From: Candidatus Aerophobetes bacterium Ae_b3b
GTDB taxonomy: Bacteria > Aerophobota > Aerophobia > Aerophobales > AE-B3A
Length of the DNA: 22,436 nt
Assembly: GCA_005223085.1 (NCBI GenBank)
Contig: NJBP01000038.1
Span: 1 to 22,436, forward strand
Reading direction: 5' to 3'
Below are positions 1-7,639 of this stretch, one piece after another. Numbering within the stretch: position 1 is the first letter of the stretch; every line of letters starts with the position of its first letter. Below the pieces are notes generated by a model. The model was not told the origin of the DNA and did no database searches. It worked only from the letters and a program-made list of their open reading frames with translations. The position numbers and the translations under genes were made by a program.

Positions 1-251
1 AGATGAAAACGGCTGAATCTTCTATCGGCCAGGGCATAATACTCCTCGGCAACTCTTTGAAAACTCTGGGCTCCGAATTTCTCTACATCGGGACGGGCAA
101 CCTCTACCAGCCCAAAGGTACGGGTGGATTTCAAGGTATCCACTATGGGTCTGACCATAGGAATATAGGCAACATTGAAGGCAGGAATAAGAATTCTCTT
201 TTGGCAGGCCTCTCTCATAATCTTAGCCACGGGGGTCTTTTCTGTAATCAT
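1..251 (-). CDS. Class II fructose/tagatose-bisphosphate aldolase family protein (N-terminal part)
   Basis: The gene runs off the left edge of the window; only about 83 N-terminal residues are visible. The reverse strand reads MITEKTPVAKIMREACQ and then RILIPAFNVAY, the first beta-strand of the class II aldolase (GatY/KbaY/Fba) barrel, where IPAFNV matches the usual GAFNVNN-type motif. A second strand ending in VEVARPD follows. The zinc ligands and catalytic Asp lie beyond the edge, so activity and substrate cannot be judged. The family cleaves ketose 1,6-bisphosphates into dihydroxyacetone phosphate and an aldehyde. The ATG at 249-251 is chosen because GAAGGAG lies 9 nt upstream. The gene is not tightly coupled to the upstream permease: a promoter-like pair and a structured repeat lie in the 200-nt gap. 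It may serve the sugar catabolic genes elsewhere in the window. The family call is fairly sure; the member is not. Confidence 0.68.
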   Translation of the reverse strand, partial: MITEKTPVAKIMREACQKRILIPAFNVAYIPMVRPIVDTLKSTRTFGLVEVARPDVEKFGAQSFQRVAEEYYALADRRFSRFH

Positions 252-276
252 TATGATCCACTCCTTCGATAAGCAT

Positions 277-377
277 TCAGTGAACCCCGTCATTTTTGGT
301 AGTCGCAAGGCTCAGAGCCTGCGCACCCTAAAGGGTGCGGCTACCCTGAAAATTCAATGTGACACGGCGTTTACTGA
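277..377. repeat. Nested inverted-repeat (MITE/REP-like) element in the aldolase leader
   Basis: About 101 bp have imperfect terminal inverted repeats: TCAGTGAACCCCGTC at 277-291 against the reverse complement of GACACGGCGTTTACTGA at 361-377. Inside, GGTAGTCGCA (298-307) pairs with TGCGGCTACC (336-345). Inside that lie two more hairpins: AGGCTC/GAGCCT (308-320) and the palindrome CGCACCCTAAAGGGTGCG (322-339). The result is a cloverleaf-like cruciform with no coding sequence. It resembles small non-autonomous palindromic repeats scattered in many genomes. It sits between a promoter-like pair and the aldolase start, so it would be in the 5' leader of that mRNA. No target-site duplication was identified. 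Confidence 0.7.
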
Positions 378-418
378 GCATTTACCTCCTTCGACTCTTA
401 AAGGTAAAATCCAGTCTT

Positions 419-448
419 AGTCTACCATAGGTGAGGGCAGACTGTCAA
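419..448 (-). promoter_or_regulatory. Candidate sigma-70-type promoter of the aldolase gene
   Basis: On the minus strand TTGACA (443-448) is followed after 18 nt by TAGACT (419-424), a perfect -35 with a moderate -10. It lies just beyond the end of the MacB-like gene and would give a leader of about 160 nt that includes the nested inverted repeat. Confidence 0.45.
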
Positions 449-453
449 ATGCC

Positions 454-1668
454 TTATTCGTATCTTAAAGCTTCGACAGGGTCGAGTTTGGAAGCCTTGT
501 TAGCCGGATAGATGCCAAAGAAAAGACCCACTACAGTAGCAAATCCCAGGGCCAGAGCTATTGCCGGAAAAGAGACTATAGTGGTCCAACCCGCTATGGA
601 GGCAATTATGGTTGATCCGATCCAGCCAATAACTATTCCGATTACTCCCCCCACCAGACAGAGAACCATAGATTCCCAGAGAAACTGAAGGAGAATATCA
701 GACCTTTTAGCCCCCACGGCCATCCTGGTACCGATCTCCCGGGTTCGTTCGGTAACTGAGACCAGCATTGTGTTCATGATGCCAATTCCTCCCACTAAAA
801 GAGAGATTCCGGCGATACCCACCAGCATGATGCTGAAGGTCTGCATTACACTTCCCATGGTAGAAAGAAGTTCCTCCTGACTAAAAATCCTATATTTGGT
901 ATCATCCTGGAATTTCTGGTAGAGGATGGCATCGATCTGTTCGGTGGCCTCACTGGCAGTTTCTTTACTCTTGGCCTGGATCGAGAAACTATCCACGTGT
1001 TTGGTCTGCAGGAGCCTTTTCTGTGCCGTGGTAAGAGGAACAAATGCCTGCTCATCAAAGTGAGAGAACATCACCTGTCCCTTGGACTCCATCACCCCAA
1101 TCACCCGGAACTTATATCGAGTTGAGGGGCCGTTTACCATAATACTCTGACCCACCGGGTTTCCATCTCCAAAGAGATCAGTGGCTACTTCCTGACCGAG
1201 GACAATGACGGTGCGAAGACTCTTAAGGTCCTGATCACTAATGAACTTTCCCTCCTCGACCCAGAAATTGAAGACGTCCTGATACTCAGGGGTAACGCCA
1301 TTGATCTGGATTTCTGCATTTTTGTCCCGATACTGAAGGAGAAGTCTTCTATTCACTACTGGTACTACCCGTTTGACCGCTGAGGCTCTCTTGAGAATCC
1401 TCTCTCCATCCGCTACGGTAAAAAGGTCGGTAAGTGTCTGAGCTCTCATTCCTCTGGCTCCTCCTCTTCTTCCCGGCCTGACATTGATAAGGTTCGTTCC
1501 CAGAGCCTCAATTCTTTCGGAGATACTCTTCTGGGAGCCTTGAGTTATAGAGATAATGATAACCACCGCCGCTATACCGATGACAATTCCCAGCATGGAA
1601 AGAAAGGATCGTCTCCGATTAGCGTTTAGTCCATCTAAGGCGCCTCTGACGTTTTCAGTGAATTTCAT
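454..1668 (-). CDS. MacB-like ABC transporter permease (FtsX/MacB_PCD type)
   Basis: This 404-residue inner-membrane protein has the MacB permease plan. The first transmembrane helix (about 19-41, MLGIVIGIAAVVIIISI) is followed by a periplasmic MacB_PCD domain (about 45-270). The C-terminal FtsX core has three helices, including the family motif GIGIMNTMLVSVTERTREIG, and an ending of the type ASKLDPVEALRYE. The ATP-binding domain that Escherichia coli MacB carries on the same chain is encoded separately just upstream, as in many bacteria. ATG at 1666-1668 is preceded by AGGGAG. It is the last gene of the TolC/TolC/MacA/ATPase/permease operon, 32 nt after the ATPase. MacB-type pumps are mechanotransducers that drive export from the periplasm through a TolC duct; the substrate is unknown here. 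The sigma factor and LTxxQ genes upstream suggest a link to envelope stress or metals (inference). Confidence 0.92.
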   Translation of the reverse strand: MKFTENVRGALDGLNANRRRSFLSMLGIVIGIAAVVIIISITQGSQKSISERIEALGTNLINVRPGRRGGARGMRAQTLTDLFTVADGERILKRASAVKRVVPVVNRRLLLQYRDKNAEIQINGVTPEYQDVFNFWVEEGKFISDQDLKSLRTVIVLGQEVATDLFGDGNPVGQSIMVNGPSTRYKFRVIGVMESKGQVMFSHFDEQAFVPLTTAQKRLLQTKHVDSFSIQAKSKETASEATEQIDAILYQKFQDDTKYRIFSQEELLSTMGSVMQTFSIMLVGIAGISLLVGGIGIMNTMLVSVTERTREIGTRMAVGAKRSDILLQFLWESMVLCLVGGVIGIVIGWIGSTIIASIAGWTTIVSFPAIALALGFATVVGLFFGIYPANKASKLDPVEALRYE

Positions 1669-1700
1669 TTTCTCCCTTCAAAATCTCTGATCGATCAAAA

Positions 1701-2384
1701 TCAGGGCCGATTGGTTTTTTCATCTCGTTCAATTAGTCCGTCTCTTAAACGAATGATTCTTTGCGCGTATCCACTTACGTATCTTTCATGAGTTACCACA
1801 ATCAGAGTATGTCCCTGTTGATGAAGTTTTTGAAAAAGGTCTAAGATTGCCTGTCCGGTTTTGCTATCAAGATTTCCGGTCGGCTCATCGGCCAGGATAA
1901 GAGAAGGATTGGTTACCAAGGCTCGAGCTATGGCAATCCTCTGTCTTTCACCTCCCGAAAGCTCATTGGGTCGGTGATGAAGTCGGTGAGCCATTTCTAC
2001 TCTCTCTAAGGCTACCCTGGCTCTGTCGATTCTTTCTCTCCTATTTACCTCTCCGTAAATTAAGGGTAGTTCAACGTTTCTGAGAGCCGTAGAACGAGAA
2101 AGAAGGTTAAACTGTTGAAAGACAAAACCGATTTTCTTATTGCGGATTTCCGCCAAAGCGTCATCTTTTAATTCTCCTACTTCCTCATCGTCTAAGAAAA
2201 ATTTGCCCGAAGTGGGCCGGTCGAGACAGCCAATGATATGCATCAGAGTCGACTTACCCGATCCAGAGGATCCGGTAATGGAGACAAATTCCCCCTCTTT
2301 TATCTCGAGACTTACAGCTTGCAAAGCCGCTATCTCCACCTTCCCCACCCTGTACGTTTTTTTGATATCGATTGCCTTAATCAT
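1701..2384 (-). CDS. ABC transporter ATPase, MacB/LolD type
   Basis: The nucleotide-binding subunit of the pump is about 227 residues. It shows Walker [10 protein letters not shown], the Q-loop FVFQQFNLL, the signature [15 protein letters not shown], Walker [13 protein letters not shown] and the H-loop VVTHE. The stretch [11 protein letters not shown] and the ADEPTGNLD form are typical of the MacB/LolD/FtsE branch, which couples ATP hydrolysis to periplasmic movement rather than to transport across the inner membrane. I place the start at the ATG of MIKAIDIKK (2382-2384) because family members begin there; its ribosome site is weak. An in-frame ATG at 2417 would add 11 residues with no homology. 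It lies between the MacA-like gene (ends 2441) and the permease (starts 1668), so the three form one pump. Confidence 0.92.
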   Translation of the reverse strand: MIKAIDIKKTYRVGKVEIAALQAVSLEIKEGEFVSITGSSGSGKSTLMHIIGCLDRPTSGKFFLDDEEVGELKDDALAEIRNKKIGFVFQQFNLLSRSTALRNVELPLIYGEVNRRERIDRARVALERVEMAHRLHHRPNELSGGERQRIAIARALVTNPSLILADEPTGNLDSKTGQAILDLFQKLHQQGHTLIVVTHERYVSGYAQRIIRLRDGLIERDEKTNRP

Positions 2385-2440
2385 ATTGTGTTTTCTACTT
2401 CGCTCAAAAATCACCATTAAGGTCTTCTCGGTTGTCCCGT

Positions 2441-3520
2441 CTAGTGCACAAGGGGGAATCTCCCTCGCGGTCGTCTCTGTTCGGCCCCTTGCTGTATTCT
2501 TCGCTGTTCAATGAGCTTCTGCAGCCCGGATGAGAAAACCTTCTCTCCCTCCTCCAGACCCCTCTTGATCTCCACATTGGTTCCATCTGAGATTCCCACA
2601 GTTACCTTGCGTCGAGTGGGACTACCCTCTTTGGATACCATGACGAAATTGTCTATCTCGGTTTCATTAATTGCCTCCACTGGAAGAAAAAGGACATTTT
2701 TGGCTTCTGCCACAATGATATCGGCACTGGCAGTAAACCCGGGTTTCAGTCTGGGGTCTACTTTTTCGAGTTCAATTTTGACTTCTACTACCACGAGCCC
2801 TTGAGAGGTGGTGGTTTCCGGTGCAATATACACAACATTTCCCGGAAAAACTTCATCAGGATATGCATCAATGGTGACCTCTGACCTTTGTCCCAACTGG
2901 ACCTGGGCAACATCCACTTCATCCGTGGCCACCTCGGCAAAGAGTCTGCTGGTATCAATTAATCGCAGGATTGCTTTAGAACCGGAAACTGCTTCTCCTG
3001 CAACTATTTCCCCTTTTTCAACGTAGGTTTTGGAGACCATCCCCGAAAAAGGAGCCTTCAAGACTGTATCTTCCAAGTCTTTTCTCCTGAGCTCGAGTTC
3101 AAGTTTCTTTTCCTTAACCTGCCTTTCCTTTGTTTCAATCACATTCTTAGGAGAGCTGAGTTTGGCAGCCTCTAACTCTGATTCAGCTTCCTTCAGGGCG
3201 TTTTCTGCCCGCACCAGAGAGAGTCTTTCCTCCTCGTCCTCTAATTTAGCTAGAGTCTGTCCGCCTTTTACATAATCTCCTTCCTCGACTACGATCTCCT
3301 TGATTCGACCAGGTTTACTGAACTTCACTTCCTGACTCGCCAGAGAGGAAAGAGAACCAGTGGCGGAGACAATTCTGGTAACATCTCCTCTTTCGACAGC
3401 AGCTAAAGACCCTTGCTGTTGAGGCTCCTCTTTCTTGAAAAAAACGAATCTGGTAGCAAGAGCTATTCCTCCTGAGGCTACTAGGACGCCAATTATGATC
3501 CATAAAATCCATTTTTTCAC
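2441..3520 (-). CDS. MacA-like periplasmic membrane-fusion (adaptor) protein
   Basis: The adaptor of a tripartite pump, 359 residues. An N-terminal membrane anchor (about residues 4-24) is followed by a barrel-sandwich/lipoyl half (KFSKPGRIKEIVVEEGDYV). A short alpha-helical hairpin (about 98-150, Glu/Lys rich) leads to the second lipoyl half (LKAPFSGMVSKTYVEKGE). A beta-barrel domain and a membrane-proximal domain (VEAINETEIDNFVMV, then GLEEGEKVFSSGLQKL) follow. The start is GTG at 3518-3520, supported by AAGGAG about 7 nt upstream. The hairpin is short compared with AcrA/MacA, which may matter for how it docks to the TolC duct. It sits directly after the second TolC gene (gap 17 nt) and before the ATPase. 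Confidence 0.92.
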   Translation of the reverse strand: MKKWILWIIIGVLVASGGIALATRFVFFKKEEPQQQGSLAAVERGDVTRIVSATGSLSSLASQEVKFSKPGRIKEIVVEEGDYVKGGQTLAKLEDEEERLSLVRAENALKEAESELEAAKLSSPKNVIETKERQVKEKKLELELRRKDLEDTVLKAPFSGMVSKTYVEKGEIVAGEAVSGSKAILRLIDTSRLFAEVATDEVDVAQVQLGQRSEVTIDAYPDEVFPGNVVYIAPETTTSQGLVVVEVKIELEKVDPRLKPGFTASADIIVAEAKNVLFLPVEAINETEIDNFVMVSKEGSPTRRKVTVGISDGTNVEIKRGLEEGEKVFSSGLQKLIEQRRIQQGAEQRRPRGRFPLVH

Positions 3521-3537
3521 TTAATTCTCCTTGACTG

Positions 3538-4902
3538 TTAAAGCTTTCTTCCTAGGATTTTTAAAAATGTTGATCGGGCAGTTTCATAATCCAATATTGC
3601 ATCTAATAAATCTATCTCGGCCTGTTCAAAGTTAATCTCTTTTTCTCTAAGCTCATTCTCGGTGATACCACCACCGGAAAATCTTCTTCGGGCTATCTCC
3701 AGACCTTTTTCCGACCAATTCTGCGAGAGTCTTAAAAGCTCAATTTTTCTCGACCCTCTCTGAAGGTCAAAAAAGGAGTTTCTTGCCTCGGCTCTGATAT
3801 CCCTTCTAAGCTTTTCCAAATTAAGATAAGTCTCTTTTAATCTAGTTTCCGCTGTTTCAACTTCCGCTTTACCTTCTCCTCCATCCAACAGAGGAATCCG
3901 GAAGATTAAGGAGGCCTCGTATTCCCCCTTTTCTACCTCAGTGTAGCTGTAGCCTCCAGAAAGATTGAGCGAAGGTGATTTTTTGCTTTTTACCAAGGCT
4001 AAGTCAAGCTCACCTTCCTTTATGGTGAGCTCTTGTTGTTTTACCTCCAGGCGATTGGCCAAAGCTTCCCTCACTGCCTCTTCAAGATTTAGCTCCAGCG
4101 GTTCTGGCTCATAGTCAGATTCTGCCATCCATTCAATCTGAGCCTCGGGATCTATCCCTAAAAGATCTTTAAACTCTCCCGAATACTGAAAGAGCTCATC
4201 CTGGCTCTGGAGAACTACCTCTTCGGCATCAGCGACCTTCATTTGAGCCTCTAATAGATCCACATCACTGGCCAATTGGTTCTCCCATTTATCTTCAACT
4301 ACCAGAAGATCTTGCCTGGCTTGCTTCAGGTAAAGTCTGTTTAATTCGATTTTCCTTTGTTGCTTCAGAATCTCATAGAAATTGACGGCTACTTCAAGCT
4401 TCAAGCGATTTTTCTCTTCCTCCAGAGTAAGTCTTTTTTGCCTTAAATCGAGGAGTGATTTCTCCAGCGCCAGATAAGAGGAATCAACTCTGGGATAAGG
4501 TATAATCTTCTGAGTAAGGATAAAAGACCAACTAGTATTGATTCTTTCGTCCTCCCCTTTTTCTTGCTCCAGGTTAAGGCTATAAGTGGTTCCCCCTTTA
4601 GTCAGGAGACTGACACTCAAATCAGCCTGGGGATCATAATCAAGCGAGTCAAGTTTTCCCGCCCAGGTTGCTGGAGCGAGCTCCAGGTTTAGTTTTGGCA
4701 TGAAGGAGGCCTTTTTTTGAGCAACCTTGGATTCCGTCCCCTGAAGCTGGATTTCAGCAATTCTAATATCGAGATTATGATCAAGTGCCTGTTTGATACT
4801 CTCACTTAAAGTTAGCTTAACCGATGGTTTGGCAGACCAAGCTGGGAACGACAGAAGAAAAAGCGAACCCACAACCAGAAAAGCAACCCTCATCTTCATC
4901 AT
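3538..4902 (-). CDS. TolC-family outer-membrane efflux protein (full length, with barrel strands)
   Basis: 454 residues with a signal peptide (about 1-23, ending AWSA) and the two-repeat TolC/OEP plan. Each repeat opens with a helix of the type LTLSESIKQALDHNLDI or LNLEEAVREALANRLEV. In each, a long coiled-coil helix is interrupted by a Gly/Ser-rich, beta-strand region: roughly residues 65-130 in the first repeat, and 310-340 (LNLSGGYSYTEV ... FRIPLLDGG) in the second. These are where the barrel strands belong. ATG at 4900-4902 is followed at once by a second in-frame ATG; AAGGGGG lies upstream. The gene follows the shorter TolC-like gene by 11 nt. It is the only one of the two that should be able to span the outer membrane, and so is the probable export duct for the MacA-like/ATPase/permease pump. 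Confidence 0.9.
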   Translation of the reverse strand: MMKMRVAFLVVGSLFLLSFPAWSAKPSVKLTLSESIKQALDHNLDIRIAEIQLQGTESKVAQKKASFMPKLNLELAPATWAGKLDSLDYDPQADLSVSLLTKGGTTYSLNLEQEKGEDERINTSWSFILTQKIIPYPRVDSSYLALEKSLLDLRQKRLTLEEEKNRLKLEVAVNFYEILKQQRKIELNRLYLKQARQDLLVVEDKWENQLASDVDLLEAQMKVADAEEVVLQSQDELFQYSGEFKDLLGIDPEAQIEWMAESDYEPEPLELNLEEAVREALANRLEVKQQELTIKEGELDLALVKSKKSPSLNLSGGYSYTEVEKGEYEASLIFRIPLLDGGEGKAEVETAETRLKETYLNLEKLRRDIRAEARNSFFDLQRGSRKIELLRLSQNWSEKGLEIARRRFSGGGITENELREKEINFEQAEIDLLDAILDYETARSTFLKILGRKL

Positions 4903-4913
4903 CGATGCCCCCT

Positions 4914-5999
4914 TTAAGAAGGTTTCTCTAACTTTTCTTCAGCTTTCTCGAGTTCGCCCCCTAAAGATTTAATAAACTGTCTCCTGGATAGATTAGCGTT
5001 AAAAAGTGCTTCCAGGGTATTTATATTGGCTTGAGTGAGTTCAATCTGAGAATCCAATAGATCAGTGGTGGTGATGAGTCCTGCCCTGTACTGAGCCTGG
5101 GCAATTCGATAGCTCTCATCTTTTTCTTCCGCCTGCTTTTTGGTGATCTGGGCGTTGGTCTCTTTCTCTTTTAAACTGAGGAAAGAGCTGGTGATCTCCA
5201 GAGGAATCGCGCTCATTAGCTGCTCCAGATTTGCCTCCTCTTTTTTAAGTTCTATTTCCGCCTTCTTTCGTTCAATTTCAGAGGTGTATTGGTTCTGCTT
5301 AAGACTCAATTTCAGTTTGGCAAACTCAAGACTATCCCCAGCCTCAATAATCTCGTACCTATTGTTCATAGCCTTTTGGATACTCTCTTCCAGGGTTATC
5401 TCCAATGTTTCCAAAGAAAAAGTATCAGTAAGTTTCACTGGTAGGTCCAGGGGTAGTCCCAGGACATAGTTGAGATTCATTCTGGCAATCATGAGGCTAT
5501 TTTGGGCTCGGATCAAGTCCAATTGGGCCTGGGAAAGTCCTACTTCGGCTTGCATGACGTCCAGCTCACTGGCATCTCCCAGAGCGAATTTATTTTTCAC
5601 CATCTCCAGGTTCTCCTTGCTTTGCTCAACCGAGATCTGTTCAATTTGCACTTTTTCCTCGTATTCCAAAACTTCAAAGTATCGGCTGGTTATCTCCTCC
5701 AGAGCCAACTGTTTCTTTTTCTCCTCAAAGTCATATTGAGCTCTCTTGAAGTTAAGTTCAGCATTTTTTAGGGTAACAATGGAGGTTCTGAGCAGATTAT
5801 TTATTTTAGCCTCCTGGAATTCTGTCTCCTTGAGGCTTAGATTATAAGCTACCTGTTTTAGATCAAGATTGTTCTCAAGGCCTATCACGATACTCTCCTC
5901 TAGACTTAACTGTCTCACTTTAGGTTCCTCGGCTCTGGAACTAAAGGAAGTTAGAGCAACCAACAATGCCACTGCGCCAAAAAGTGAGCTTTTTCTCAT
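4914..5999 (-). CDS. Short TolC-like protein apparently lacking the beta-barrel strands
   Basis: 361 residues with a signal peptide (about 1-23) and two TolC-type repeats opening with LSLEESIVIGLENNLDL and ITLEESIQKAMNNRYEI. Unlike its neighbour, the helices run on almost without break. Where the first barrel hairpin should be there is only KINNLLRTSIVTLKN, going straight into a Lys/Glu-rich coiled coil. In the second repeat the stretch LKLSLKQNQYTSEIERKKAE does the same. Typical OEP proteins are 420-490 residues; the missing length is about what four strands plus loops would need. It keeps the YRAGLITTTDLLDSQ-type end of the second repeat. ATG at 5997-5999 has AAAGGAGAGG upstream. It is the first gene after the promoter at 6038-6065. 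It may be a periplasmic partner of the full TolC protein, but its role is unknown. Confidence 0.8.
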   Translation of the reverse strand: MRKSSLFGAVALLVALTSFSSRAEEPKVRQLSLEESIVIGLENNLDLKQVAYNLSLKETEFQEAKINNLLRTSIVTLKNAELNFKRAQYDFEEKKKQLALEEITSRYFEVLEYEEKVQIEQISVEQSKENLEMVKNKFALGDASELDVMQAEVGLSQAQLDLIRAQNSLMIARMNLNYVLGLPLDLPVKLTDTFSLETLEITLEESIQKAMNNRYEIIEAGDSLEFAKLKLSLKQNQYTSEIERKKAEIELKKEEANLEQLMSAIPLEITSSFLSLKEKETNAQITKKQAEEKDESYRIAQAQYRAGLITTTDLLDSQIELTQANINTLEALFNANLSRRQFIKSLGGELEKAEEKLEKPS

Positions 6000-6037
6000 T
6001 CTGTCCTCTCCTTTTATTGGTTATTTACTATCTTATA

Positions 6038-6065
6038 ATTATGAACATATCTCAAATTATATCAA
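6038..6065 (-). promoter_or_regulatory. Candidate promoter of the TolC/MacA/ABC operon
   Basis: On the minus strand TTGATA (6060-6065) is followed after 16 nt by CATAAT (6038-6043). Both are 5-of-6 matches to the housekeeping consensus, in an A+T-rich stretch between the terminator at 6079-6109 and the first TolC-like gene. This implies the pump genes can be transcribed separately from the sigma-factor operon, or by read-through of the terminator. Confidence 0.5.
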
Positions 6066-6078
6066 GTCCCTGCCCTCG

Positions 6079-6109
6079 AAAAAAATCGGGGGAGGCTTCA
6101 CCCTCCCCC
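6079..6109 (-). terminator. Rho-independent terminator after the second LTxxQ gene
   Basis: The minus strand shows GGGGGAGG, a 6-nt loop, CCTCCCCC, then GA and seven T (A7 on plus at 6079-6085). It lies 21 nt past the stop of the 6131-6637 gene. A nearly identical terminator occurs at 8376-8406. Confidence 0.9.
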
Positions 6110-6130
6110 TTCATCGTTGACTATTTTCCG

Positions 6131-6637
6131 CTATCGCCAGCAGCCATGACCAGCCATAGCCCCTCTGCGACCCATAGCTCTGCCAAATCCCCGACCTAAA
6201 CCCAATCCGGGGAGCTTCTCGAGCTGCTCGCTGGTGAGAAGGCTTTTTAGCTTCAACCGGAATTCAATAGTTTTCTTCTGGATTTCAGCCTGAATGGGCG
6301 CCATCTCATCCACCAAGGCATAGACTGTGGTCAGATCGGGAGACTCCTCCAGGAGGAGTTTTTGGATCTCCAGCTTCTTTCTGGTAAGCTCCGTGCGCAG
6401 GTCTAAGGTCTCCTCTTTAAAGCTAAGCTTTAAATTAGCTATCTTCTCTTTCTGCTCTACGGTTAAGTTTAACCTGCTTGCCCGATCGACGGTGTGTTTT
6501 CCTGTCCAGTCCTTGCCGACGAATTTTCGGCCTTGGGAACGAGGGGTTTTAGTTCCCGAGCCGTAAGCGGCGGCGCTGCCAACCAATCCTGTTATCACCA
6601 AACCTGCTAGCAGTAAAACTAGCCATTTTTTTCTCAT
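6131..6637 (-). CDS. Secreted periplasmic LTxxQ protein (Spy/CpxP/ZraP-like)
   Basis: 168 residues from the ATG at 6635-6637, chosen over an in-frame ATG 39 nt upstream because AAAGGAGG lies 6-7 nt before it and it starts a good signal peptide (about 1-24, ending SAAAYG). The mature part is mostly helical. It has two LTxxQ motifs, LTVEQ (58-62) and LTSEQ (134-138), the mark of the Spy/CpxP/ZraP superfamily of periplasmic chaperones and metal-stress sensors. The tail is Gly/Arg-rich and ends with His and Cys (GHGCWR), a possible metal site. It follows the first LTxxQ gene by 35 nt, counted to this start, and is closed by a strong terminator. A decayed copy of its last 40 or so codons lies upstream of the sigma gene. 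Likely part of the sigma-factor-controlled stress response (inference). Confidence 0.82.
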   Translation of the reverse strand: MRKKWLVLLLAGLVITGLVGSAAAYGSGTKTPRSQGRKFVGKDWTGKHTVDRASRLNLTVEQKEKIANLKLSFKEETLDLRTELTRKKLEIQKLLLEESPDLTTVYALVDEMAPIQAEIQKKTIEFRLKLKSLLTSEQLEKLPGLGLGRGFGRAMGRRGAMAGHGCWR

Positions 6638-6672
6638 CACTAGCCTCCTTTTAAGATCTGTCTTTTCGACAG

Positions 6673-7131
6673 TCAAGATCTTCCTCTTTTAAATCTCATC
6701 CACGGCCTTCCAGGACGCAGCCTCTTTCTTATCAGGGAGAAAAACTTGGCCTGCTGCTCTGGAGTTAAGAGAGATCTTATCTCTACCAGATGATTTATCG
6801 TCTCTCTTTGAAGCTCGGCCTGAAGGGAGGCAATTTCACTCACCTTATTTGTGATTTCTTTCTCACTTGAGGGAGACTCTCCCAGGAGCTCACTTAATTC
6901 AGTTCTTCTTTGGCGAAGCTCAGTTCTGATCTTCTCTACCCTGGCATGAAATGATCGATCTAGGGACTCTATCTCCTTTTTTTGAGATTTAGATAGAGAA
7001 AGATAACTAGAGATAAAATCGACAGGGGATGGTCGTAAAGTTTCCTTCTTTAATAATCGAGGAATGTATAAGCCTAATAAAATGCCGCTAGCAAAGACAA
7101 CTACCAAAATGATGACTACTTTTTTTCTCAT
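6673..7131 (-). CDS. Membrane-anchored LTxxQ protein (Spy/CnrX-like heavy-metal/stress sensor family)
   Basis: 152 residues with an uncleaved-looking N-terminal membrane helix (about 5-23) and a helical periplasmic domain. LSKSQ (46-50) is a degenerate first motif and LTPEQ (122-126) a clear second one; the tail is Arg-rich. This matches the metal-resistance/Spy superfamily, whose anchored members (CnrX, NccX) hold an anti-sigma factor in check until a metal or misfolded protein appears. No Cys is present and there are only two His, so a CnrX-like metal site is not obvious. Its ATG overlaps the stop of the anti-sigma gene (ATGA at 7128-7131), implying translational coupling. The direct role as a regulator of the sigma/anti-sigma pair is inferred from position and family. 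Confidence 0.8.
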   Translation of the reverse strand: MRKKVVIILVVVFASGILLGLYIPRLLKKETLRPSPVDFISSYLSLSKSQKKEIESLDRSFHARVEKIRTELRQRRTELSELLGESPSSEKEITNKVSEIASLQAELQRETINHLVEIRSLLTPEQQAKFFSLIRKRLRPGRPWMRFKRGRS

Positions 7132-7607
7132 CCGTTTTCTACCTCCTCTGCGCTAGCTAAGTTAAGGTAAATTTCGGGGAGAGAACCTGTAGGAAGGTCT
7201 TGAAAACTGTCTAATCCGATTGAAGTTAAATACCTTTCTTCTTTTAATTTAACAGTTTCAGAGGGTATGATCTTCTCCACAGAGCTCCCCACAAGAACCC
7301 CTATGATCAAAACGGCAGCAACTGCCGCTGGTAAGATGAGGTGAACCAGCCGCCCAAAAATAGCTTGAGGCAGAAGCTGCCTTTTTTCTAAGGAATAAAT
7401 CCTCTCCCGGAGACTGGCCTCAAAACCTTGAGAGGGCTTCAGGCGCTGCTGATCTTTAAGAAGATAAAAACTCTTGTTTAATAAATCTGCCTCTTTCTTG
7501 CATTGACGACATTTCGTGAGATGCTCCTTTATTGAAAGCTTTTGCTTTTCCTCAAGCTCCCCATCTAGATAAGCTACCAATTTGCGTCTTAGTCTCTTGC
7601 ACTTCAT
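7128..7607 (-). CDS. Anti-sigma factor with zinc-finger (ZAS) domain and one membrane helix
   Basis: 159 residues from the ATG at 7605-7607. Upstream in-frame codons overlap the end of the sigma gene and are not needed: the ZAS domain begins right at MKCKRLRRKLVAYLDGEL. The zinc motif is His29-x3-Cys33-x2-Cys36 (EHLTKCRQC), with Cys3 as a possible fourth ligand. A linker leads to one transmembrane helix (about 87-108), and a periplasmic tail of about 50 residues could be sensed or cleaved. The ribosome site AGAGAG is weak. It lies 32 nt after the sigma gene and overlaps the membrane-anchored LTxxQ gene by 4 nt. The order sigma / anti-sigma / periplasmic sensor is typical of ECF circuits such as CnrYXH. 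Confidence 0.88.
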   Translation of the reverse strand: MKCKRLRRKLVAYLDGELEEKQKLSIKEHLTKCRQCKKEADLLNKSFYLLKDQQRLKPSQGFEASLRERIYSLEKRQLLPQAIFGRLVHLILPAAVAAVLIIGVLVGSSVEKIIPSETVKLKEERYLTSIGLDSFQDLPTGSLPEIYLNLASAEEVENG

Positions 7608-7639
7608 GTTACTCTCTATTAATATAAACACGGAATTTG

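Noticed and set aside
2140-3275. Plus-strand ORFs opposite the ATPase and MacA-like genes
   Set aside because: They are antisense shadows of clearly conserved genes, with Ser/Pro-rich meaningless translations.
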